From Nanobdellota archaeon (GTDB lineage Archaea; Nanobdellota; Nanobdellia; Parvarchaeales; Parvarchaeaceae), in contig JAKASS010000018.1 of assembly GCA_021818905.1 (NCBI GenBank), positions 1 through 16,731 of the forward strand: a DNA stretch of 16,731 nucleotides. Direction: 5' to 3'. A model generated the notes under the pieces. The model searched no databases and was not told the DNA's origin. It saw nothing but the letters and a program-made list of their open reading frames with translations. This document shows, piece after piece, positions 1-4,793 of the stretch. The position numbers were made by a program, and so were the translations under genes. Position 1 is the stretch's first letter, and each line of letters begins with the position of its first letter.

Positions 1-190
1 CTTCCAGCTCGTCTACGACGTCCCGATAAGGCTTTCTCTCGTGTTTCATCAGGCAGATGCACGCGGCAAGCTGTGGCTGCGTGTACGTCTTCTTCGAGAA
101 TCTGCTTGAGAAGGGCGACAACGCCCTTCTCGCTATGCCCAATACGATGGACGCAAATCTTTTATAGTAAGAACTCCCATTTTTATCCAT
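1..190 (-). CDS. Transposase, N-terminal part (runs off the left edge)
   Basis: The minus strand encodes 63 residues from an ATG at 190 with no stop before the window edge. The stretch FSKKTYTQPQLAACICLMK followed by YRDVVDELE is the N-terminal signature of IS4/IS5-superfamily DDE transposases common in archaea (helical region before the catalytic core). A GGAGGT Shine-Dalgarno core lies 4 bases before the ATG, but a TATA box about 26 bases upstream would start the native transcript at the ATG itself. The catalytic part lies outside the window, so it cannot be judged intact. A matching C-terminal fragment in the same orientation occurs at the right edge. Confidence 0.8.
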   Translation of the reverse strand, partial: MDKNGSSYYKRFASIVLGIARRALSPFSSRFSKKTYTQPQLAACICLMKHERKPYRDVVDELE

Positions 191-239
191 AACTACCTCC
201 TTTTTTGTTTGTTTTATATAATAATCAAGGAGGTAGTTA
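190..239 (-). repeat. 13-bp inverted repeat covering the transposase Shine-Dalgarno and start
   Basis: Positions 190-202 (TAACTACCTCCTT) and 227-239 (AAGGAGGTAGTTA) are perfect reverse complements separated by 24 bases. In a minus-strand transcript entering from outside the element, the two arms would fold into a hairpin that buries GGAGGT and the A of the start codon. A transcript starting at the internal TATA box (213-220) would lack the upstream arm. The arrangement resembles the protection of transposase genes against read-through transcription known in several bacterial insertion sequences; its role here is inferred. Confidence 0.7.
213..220 (-). promoter_or_regulatory. TATA box of the transposase
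   Basis: On the minus strand TATATAAA sits in the loop of the inverted repeat, centred about 26 bases before the ATG at 190. Archaeal TATA-to-start spacing predicts transcription starting at or next to the start codon. Confidence 0.55.
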
Positions 240-263
240 CTTTAGAGGATTTCTACAGAGCCT
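240..263 (-). repeat. Probable terminal inverted repeat of the left IS fragment
   Basis: Read on the minus strand from 263 the sequence begins GGCTCTGTAGAAATCCTCTA. The plus strand at 16575-16600 begins GCTTTTCAACAAAACCTCCC. Allowing gaps they share GCT-T-A-AAA-CCTC-TAAA, as expected for imperfect terminal inverted repeats of one element type. The exact outer boundary is not visible and no target duplication could be assigned. Confidence 0.4.
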
Positions 264-277
264 GCCTAAAAGAAACA

Positions 278-285
278 TTTAAATA
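278..285 (+). promoter_or_regulatory. TATA box for the pilin-like gene at 307
   Basis: TTTAAATA is centred about 26 bases before the ATG at 307, predicting a leaderless mRNA. It lies just outside the putative IS end, so the IS inserted immediately upstream of this promoter. Confidence 0.6.
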
Positions 286-306
286 TCACAAAAAGGTCAT
301 ATTAAT

Positions 307-666
307 ATGAACATGTCAAAAAGAGCACAGGGACTTCCTATTAATACTATAATACTAATCGCAATAGGTCTGCTGATTCTTGTACTTTTCATAACTTTTG
401 TTTTAGGCGGATTCAAAGGAGTCGGTGGCGCTACAAATCCAAACGCAGCTGCGGAACAAGCATTCGCAGGTCAATGTTCTACTGCATGTTCAGAAGCAAC
501 TACGGGCGGTACTCTAGCAACGTGGTGTGCGTATCCTAATAGTTCAATAACTAATTCAGCCGGTGCGCCGTATAGTTGCGGTACCGTACCAGGTGGAACT
601 TCATCATGTACTGTCGGCGGAGTAGCTTATACGTGGACGTCCGCAAGTTGCATAGCCGATAGATAA
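307..666 (+). CDS. Type IV pilin-like secreted protein with six cysteines
   Basis: A 119-residue protein with a class III (prepilin) signal: basic residues K5 R6, then Q8-G9 followed by an uninterrupted hydrophobic helix at about residues 10-34. A prepilin peptidase would cut after G9, leaving the helix as the N-terminal pilus core. The remaining ~80 residues are Gly/Ser/Thr/Ala-rich with six cysteines (57, 61, 74, 91, 101, 115), enough for three disulfides in an extracellular head. The ATG at 307 fits the TATA spacing; a second ATG two codons later is possible. The gene is followed 14 bases later by a membrane protein gene with no clear promoter, suggesting cotranscription. Family membership is inferred from the signal peptide; the head domain is not recognised. 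Confidence 0.7.
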   Translation: MNMSKRAQGLPINTIILIAIGLLILVLFITFVLGGFKGVGGATNPNAAAEQAFAGQCSTACSEATTGGTLATWCAYPNSSITNSAGAPYSCGTVPGGTSSCTVGGVAYTWTSASCIADR

Positions 667-680
667 AATTGTTCTAAGAT

Positions 681-1304
681 ATGAACAGTTCAAAGAGTAA
701 TAACTTTGCTTTAAGCATAGCTAGTTTAATTTTTATCGTTCTAGTCGCGATTGGCGTTTTCTATGTATTCAGTAAACACATAGTTATCGTAAACGTCTGC
801 TCTGACAATAAGACACTCATAGTATTGGATTCGGGGCCTTCTTGCTTTCCGGGCGTCTCTGGCGTTATAGCCGGAGGAGTTCCTTATTTTATAAATTCTT
901 CGACTGTCGCATCCAGCGTGCAATTGACTCCATTGAGTTTTAGGTTTATCGGCGATGATCCTTTACTATATATATGGAATCAAAATATGTCGGTATCCGC
1001 ACGTCAATACGATTTTCTTACGATCCCAGACACATTTAAAGTGCATATGCAATATACATCTTCGATTCCGACAGAGTTCATGATAATGAACAGTACAGAA
1101 TTTGCACGATTTGAAACAGGGAAAGTTTATAGCTATATTAATTCTACGACTGGTGCATCAATATCCCTATGGTTTAATGAAAGTGCCGGCTGCGCAGGTT
1201 ATGTAGCAGTGATAAAATCGGTTTCCGGCGCGGCTTTCATAATACAGCCGAACGAAACAGCGTTATATGCGCCGGCATCAGAAGCTACTGGGGTCTGCGC
1301 TTAA
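681..1304 (+). CDS. Single-pass membrane protein with extracytoplasmic domain, function unknown
   Basis: A 207-residue protein with one N-terminal hydrophobic segment at about residues 8-31 preceded by a short polar stretch containing a lysine, so the long C-terminal part should face outside. The segment lacks the K/R-G cleavage signature seen in the three pilin-like proteins of this window, so it is more likely a signal anchor than a pilin. The outer domain is rich in Ser, Ile and Phe with N-x-S/T sequons (for example around residues 71-73 and 102-104) and four cysteines. Its start is 14 bases after the preceding stop with no TATA box, so it probably shares that gene's transcript. A pilus-associated or minor-subunit role is possible from context only. 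Confidence 0.55.
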   Translation: MNSSKSNNFALSIASLIFIVLVAIGVFYVFSKHIVIVNVCSDNKTLIVLDSGPSCFPGVSGVIAGGVPYFINSSTVASSVQLTPLSFRFIGDDPLLYIWNQNMSVSARQYDFLTIPDTFKVHMQYTSSIPTEFMIMNSTEFARFETGKVYSYINSTTGASISLWFNESAGCAGYVAVIKSVSGAAFIIQPNETALYAPASEATGVCA

Positions 1305-1323
1305 AACCTAATACGAGAGTCAG

Positions 1324-1331
1324 TTTTAAAT
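1324..1331 (+). promoter_or_regulatory. TATA box for the 1354 gene
   Basis: TTTTAAAT is centred about 26-27 bases before the ATG at 1354, matching the leaderless spacing of other genes here and supporting that start over the ATG two codons later. Confidence 0.55.
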
Positions 1332-1353
1332 TCTTGCAGATGCATTAACTCCT

Positions 1354-1971
1354 ATGGAAATGAACGTTTTTGAAGCGATAAATGAAATCAAAAAGTTCTA
1401 TGATGGCAGCGGTTCTTTGTCAAATCTCGGGGGTCTAATGTCAGCAAAAAAACTTGACGTTAGCTTGGAATACCTGGACGGCGCCGTTAAGATAAAGGCC
1501 CTGCACCCTCTAAGAATATACGCAGATGAGATATACAAAATACTGTTAAGACTTTACATGGTGAATTCTACAGAACTTACGGTCGAGTTCATAACAAACG
1601 GCAAACACAAAAGTGTATCTAAGCGGTTTGGCGCGGATGAAGACATAAAAGAAACGATAGCAGATTTACTTGAGTTACCGCATGAACAACTGCTTGATGT
1701 TATAATAGATACAGAATATTTCAAGTTAGTAGAAGTGAAAGACCTCAGCGACACGGTTTCTATCATCATGAAAAGAGGCGACCAGAAGGCGCTTTTTAGG
1801 AGCCTACTAAATTATCTTTTCCCCTTTATCAATGTTACAGTCGAAAAATACGCAAAAGAGGAGATAACGTTCAATCAACAGAACGATGAAGTAGTTGTCG
1901 ACGTAGCGCTAACGGTGGACGGCGCTTCTATAGGAGTAAAATCAAAGAAGGTAAAACTCCTCAGAGTATGA
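1354..1971 (+). CDS. Conserved-looking cytoplasmic protein of unknown function
   Basis: A 205-residue soluble protein with no signal peptide or membrane segment. It starts with an amphipathic helix (FEAINEIKKFYDGSG), followed by alternating charged and hydrophobic stretches typical of a mixed alpha/beta fold; nothing in it matches a motif I know. Its TGA overlaps the ATG of the KaiC-like gene (ATGA at 1968-1971), so the two are translationally coupled and probably work together. It has its own TATA box, so the pair 1354-2636 forms one operon. Context suggests an accessory of the KaiC/GTPase module; this is inference. Confidence 0.65.
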   Translation: MEMNVFEAINEIKKFYDGSGSLSNLGGLMSAKKLDVSLEYLDGAVKIKALHPLRIYADEIYKILLRLYMVNSTELTVEFITNGKHKSVSKRFGADEDIKETIADLLELPHEQLLDVIIDTEYFKLVEVKDLSDTVSIIMKRGDQKALFRSLLNYLFPFINVTVEKYAKEEITFNQQNDEVVVDVALTVDGASIGVKSKKVKLLRV

Positions 1972-2636
1972 CAGGCATAATGACAAGCTTCCCGTCCTTT
2001 GACACCGCAGCAGGTGGCCTAGATATGAGAAAGACATATCTTGTAACCGGCAACAAGGAAAGCGGAAAAGAGGACTTTAGTTATCGTCTTGCTGCGTCTG
2101 CACTTAATGGAAAGCTTTCTGTCGTTTATGTAACGACAAACAAATCTAATACGGACCTTTTGTCAGAGTTTACTTCTAGGAGCCTAAATGTAGCACAGTA
2201 CTTAGGCGTTAGTATGAAAATAGTCGATGACTATATAAGAAGTATATCCCCACAAGCAATAGACAACAATTATACAAAGGTTCTTAACGGCCCTCTAGAT
2301 CTTACCGGGCTTTCAGTCGCAATGTCCGCTATAAACAGCGACCTGCTAAAAGATGGAAGGACGGTAGTAAACATCTTTGATTCTATATCGTCCCTTCTTT
2401 TGTACAACAGTCCCGTAACTATGTTCAGATTCCTCCAATTTGTTTGCGGGCGTGCGAAGATGTCTGGGGTTACAACGATTTTTCTCTTAGACGAACAAAT
2501 GCACACGCCAGATGTGAATGAAAGCATTAGGTCGCTTGTAGATGGAGTAATATCACTCAAGCTAGACAATGGAAAAAGGTATTTCACCGTTTCAGGGGTC
2601 GCAAAGGAAGTGCTTGGCTGGACTCCGTTAGGTTGA
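1968..2636 (+). CDS. KaiC/RecA-superfamily protein with degenerate Walker A
   Basis: A 222-residue single-domain protein with the KaiC/ArlH-like order: an N-terminal GLDM-R-TYLVTGN entry (residues 17-29), a Walker A-like loop G28-NKES-G33-K34-E35, the strand SVVYVTT (51-57), and a Walker B-like strand TVVNIFDSISSLLLY (132-146). The usual Ser/Thr after the P-loop lysine is Glu, so Mg-ATP binding is doubtful and the protein may act as a binding platform, as proposed for ArlH-type proteins of archaeal motility systems. It overlaps the upstream orphan by 4 bases; an alternative start is M5 at 1980. The next gene carries a second, more degraded KaiC-like domain. Superfamily confidence is moderate to high; the partner and role are not known. 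Confidence 0.65.
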   Translation: MTGIMTSFPSFDTAAGGLDMRKTYLVTGNKESGKEDFSYRLAASALNGKLSVVYVTTNKSNTDLLSEFTSRSLNVAQYLGVSMKIVDDYIRSISPQAIDNNYTKVLNGPLDLTGLSVAMSAINSDLLKDGRTVVNIFDSISSLLLYNSPVTMFRFLQFVCGRAKMSGVTTIFLLDEQMHTPDVNESIRSLVDGVISLKLDNGKRYFTVSGVAKEVLGWTPLG

Positions 2637-2657
2637 TGCTGGATGGAACGAAGAAAA

Positions 2658-2665
2658 GTTAAATT
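2658..2665 (+). promoter_or_regulatory. TATA box for the KaiC-GTPase fusion gene
   Basis: AGTTAAAT is centred about 26 bases before the ATG at 2687. It shows the fusion gene has its own leaderless promoter although it lies only 50 bases after the preceding gene. Confidence 0.5.
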
Positions 2666-2686
2666 GTTTAGAGGGCATCGATAGTT

Positions 2687-3886
2687 ATGAATGATCCGAT
2701 ATTTGGCATAGGCAAGCTGGACGATGACTTAGAGGGAATCCCTTTCAAGAAAACGGTACTTCTTTCGGCATCACCAGCCGTTGGTAACGAGGTGTTTGGT
2801 TACCAAATAATCTATAATAACGTCATACACAAAAACAAGGTTTTGCTTTTCCTTAATAGGACTTCTCCGCAGGTTTACCTTACGGAGATGAAGGAATACG
2901 ATTTTAAGATATACTCGAATCTGGTAATAATAGATTCTTATAGCAACTTGACCGGCATAAAATCAACCGAGACTGCCACAAACAGGGTAATAAACAACCC
3001 TTCTGATAAGGAGGAGATAAGGAAAAAGCTTTCAGAAGAACTCGAAAAAGGCTACGACCTTGTAGTATTCGATTCTCTTTCTCTGCTTATAGACTCGTTT
3101 GATTTTGACTTTGCCGTTTCCATAGTCGATTTAGTGAAACAGACTCTCCAGAACAAAGATAGCTCGGCGGTCATGCTTTTCACGGACTGGGAATATGGCG
3201 AGAACGACATAAATAAACTTTCCAATAAAGCGAATGCACAGATTGAGATTAAAGGAATAGAAAAGAGAGTCATCTTCGGTCAATATTTCGCCGTGATAAA
3301 ATGTGATTGGGTAAAAGGAAAACAATTTTCTTCCGTTCTTTTCAAGGCTGTAAAGCCGGGGGGAATAAAAATATATTTCCCTAAAATATTGGTAACCGGC
3401 CCCACTGACGCAGGAAAGACATCCTTTATACATAGTGCTTCAAAGGATGCCGTAAGTGTAGACAGGTTGGGTGGGACAATAGCTCTTGATCACGGTAATC
3501 TAGATTTCGAGGGTTATAAGGCGGACCTGTTCGGTACACCCGGCCAGGAAAGATTTGACCCACTCCTCAGGCTTTTAGGGGGAGAAGCGATAGGCGTTAT
3601 ATTAGTAGTCGATTCTACCAAATCGGATCAATTCCCCCGCGCGGTAGAGATGTTGCGAAAGACAGAGACATACGGGTTGCCGATAGTGGTCGTTGCAAAC
3701 AAGGCAAATCTACCGGACGCGTTGCCTTTGGACGATATAAGAGAAAGACTGCACCTAGGGAAGGATGCGCCATTGTTCCAAACAGTTGCGGAAGACTTGT
3801 CACATATAGATCCAAATGAACCAACTAAACTGAAAAAAGAGGGGGTTGAAGGAGCACTTCGGGCTTTGTTTAAAGAACTTACATAA
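2687..3886 (+). CDS. Degenerate KaiC-like domain fused to a small Ras-like GTPase (COG2229/MglA type)
   Basis: A 399-residue two-domain protein. Residues 1-225 look like a KaiC/RecA domain: G7-IGKLDDDLEGIPF, then ASPAVGNEVF (28-37) where the Walker A should be, with the P-loop lysine and threonine lost, and a Walker B-like DLVVFDSLSLLID (124-136). Residues 231-399 are a small GTPase: P-loop G238-PTDAGKTS, switch I threonine near T264, switch II LFGTPGQERF (281-290) typical of the archaeal/bacterial SAR1-like COG2229 group, and ANKAN (337-341) at the G4 position, where the specificity aspartate of NKxD is Asn. The next gene encodes a roadblock/LC7 protein, the usual partner and regulator of MglA-like GTPases. 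A GTP-dependent switch acting through a pseudo-ATPase scaffold is the likely design. Family calls are firm for the GTPase and moderate for the N-terminal domain. Confidence 0.8.
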   Translation: MNDPIFGIGKLDDDLEGIPFKKTVLLSASPAVGNEVFGYQIIYNNVIHKNKVLLFLNRTSPQVYLTEMKEYDFKIYSNLVIIDSYSNLTGIKSTETATNRVINNPSDKEEIRKKLSEELEKGYDLVVFDSLSLLIDSFDFDFAVSIVDLVKQTLQNKDSSAVMLFTDWEYGENDINKLSNKANAQIEIKGIEKRVIFGQYFAVIKCDWVKGKQFSSVLFKAVKPGGIKIYFPKILVTGPTDAGKTSFIHSASKDAVSVDRLGGTIALDHGNLDFEGYKADLFGTPGQERFDPLLRLLGGEAIGVILVVDSTKSDQFPRAVEMLRKTETYGLPIVVVANKANLPDALPLDDIRERLHLGKDAPLFQTVAEDLSHIDPNEPTKLKKEGVEGALRALFKELT

Positions 3887-3887
3887 T

Positions 3888-3896
3888 CTTTAAATT
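3888..3896 (+). promoter_or_regulatory. TATA box for the roadblock gene
   Basis: CTTTAAATT/TTTAAATTA follows the GTPase stop directly and is centred about 26 bases before the ATG at 3918, giving a separate leaderless transcript for the roadblock protein. Confidence 0.6.
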
Positions 3897-3917
3897 AAAG
3901 GCACACAACTAATAGTT

Positions 3918-4292
3918 ATGGCTACTAAATCCGAATCATTAAGAATAGCATTAGAGAATCTCGGCAATGTTGGAGGAATAAAAGCTTCTGCAGTGATATC
4001 TGCCGATGGGCTTCCTATGGTTTCTTTAATGCCACAGGATGTAGATCCAAATAACTTCGCCGCGATGTTGGCATCTATGGTCGGTGCTGCAGAAACCGCA
4101 TTGAAATCTTTGGGGTCAAAAAATATACTCGACAGGGTCACAGCGGAATCTAGAGATATCAGGGTAGTCGCAGTAAAAGCAGGGGAAGACGCGATACTTA
4201 CTATAATGATAGACCCAACTACGAATTATGGTCTAATACTTTTGGAAGCAAAGAGAACTTCTGACCAGATAGCTAAGATAATGAAGGAGTGA
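3918..4292 (+). CDS. Roadblock/LC7 (MglB-like) domain protein
   Basis: A 124-residue single-domain protein that fits the roadblock/LC7 fold in length and pattern: an N-terminal helix (LRIALENLGNVGGI), the strand-turn ASAVISADGLPMVSL (residues 23-37), a long Ala/Met-rich central helix (FAAMLASMVGAAETAL), then strands including IRVVAVKAGEDAILTIMID and a C-terminal helix. Such proteins dimerise and bind small GTPases; MglB in bacteria is a GTPase-activating partner of MglA. Here it lies directly after a gene ending in an MglA/COG2229-like GTPase, which supports a cognate pair. The gene has its own TATA box, so its dosage can differ from the GTPase. Confident at family level; GAP activity is inferred. 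Confidence 0.8.
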   Translation: MATKSESLRIALENLGNVGGIKASAVISADGLPMVSLMPQDVDPNNFAAMLASMVGAAETALKSLGSKNILDRVTAESRDIRVVAVKAGEDAILTIMIDPTTNYGLILLEAKRTSDQIAKIMKE

Positions 4293-4350
4293 TAGCGAAA
4301 AAATCTAGTAAGTGCTAAGTAAATCGTCTGCCAAAGAAATAGCTCATGAC

Positions 4351-4608
4351 TTAACGCTTTAGAGACTGTAGGAGGTCGTGCATCTTATCGATGTTGTCTA
4401 CCTTCATTTCTTCGATAAGCGCAAGCTTTTCCTTTTTCCTCAGCTTTACCTTAACGCCGCCCTTAACTACCTTTATCGATTCTTTATTAACGTCGACAGG
4501 GGCAGCACCTTCTCGCCTTTCTTTTTGCTCTTTCTTCACGTATTTCACGTGATAGTCGCCAAAGCTTAGTTCTTTGTTGACTTTCAAAAACCTGTAACTA
4601 CTTTCCAT
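4351..4608 (-). CDS. Small basic protein of unknown function
   Basis: An 85-residue lysine-rich protein with no membrane segment or known motif. The middle is strongly charged (KKEQKERREG, then KVVKGGVKVKLRKKEKLALIEEMK) and the C-terminus looks like an amphipathic helix. A TATA box (minus strand of 4631-4640) lies about 27 bases before the ATG at 4608, so it is probably a real leaderless gene. It is convergent with the roadblock gene and divergent from tRNA-Ser. Nucleic-acid or ribosome binding is possible from charge alone but not shown. Confidence 0.55.
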   Translation of the reverse strand: MESSYRFLKVNKELSFGDYHVKYVKKEQKERREGAAPVDVNKESIKVVKGGVKVKLRKKEKLALIEEMKVDNIDKMHDLLQSLKR

Positions 4609-4630
4609 ATAAGGCTAATCGTAATGCTTA

Positions 4631-4640
4631 TTTTTAAAGG
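4631..4640 (-). promoter_or_regulatory. TATA box for the small basic protein gene
   Basis: Minus-strand CCTTTAAAAA is centred about 27 bases before the ATG at 4608. Confidence 0.5.
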
Positions 4641-4664
4641 TTTTGGCGTTTAAAGACATAAATA

Positions 4665-4673
4665 GCTTTAAAT
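4665..4673 (+). promoter_or_regulatory. TATA box for tRNA-Ser
   Basis: GCTTTAAAT is centred about 29 bases before the first base of the tRNA, an acceptable distance for a 5' end with a very short leader. Confidence 0.45.
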
Positions 4674-4698
4674 CCGCCCAGCGGATAATATAAAAATT

Positions 4699-4782
4699 GC
4701 CTGGGTGACACAACCTGGCACTGTGTACGATTGGAACTCGTATTGGGGAAACCCTTTGCCGGTTCAAATCCGGCCCCAGGCG
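4699..4782 (+). tRNA. tRNA-Ser(GGA)
   Basis: A complete class II tRNA folds from this stretch. The acceptor arm GCCTGGG pairs with CCCAGGC; the anticodon stem TACGA/TCGTA (4726-4730, 4738-4742) encloses the loop TTGGAAC with anticodon GGA at 4733-4735; the variable arm is long (GGG-GAAA-CCC hairpin); the T arm is GCCGG-TTCAAAT-CCGGC. The discriminator is G73 and CCA is not encoded. Long variable arm, G73 and GGA agree on serine (UCC/UCU codons). The tRNA ends 11 bases before the convergent thrS stop. Confidence 0.95.
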
Positions 4783-4793
4783 CTTATTATAAA

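Noticed and set aside
681-1304. Calling the 681 protein a pilin
   Set aside because: Its N-terminal helix lacks the basic residue plus Gly cleavage signature seen in the three pilin-like proteins here.
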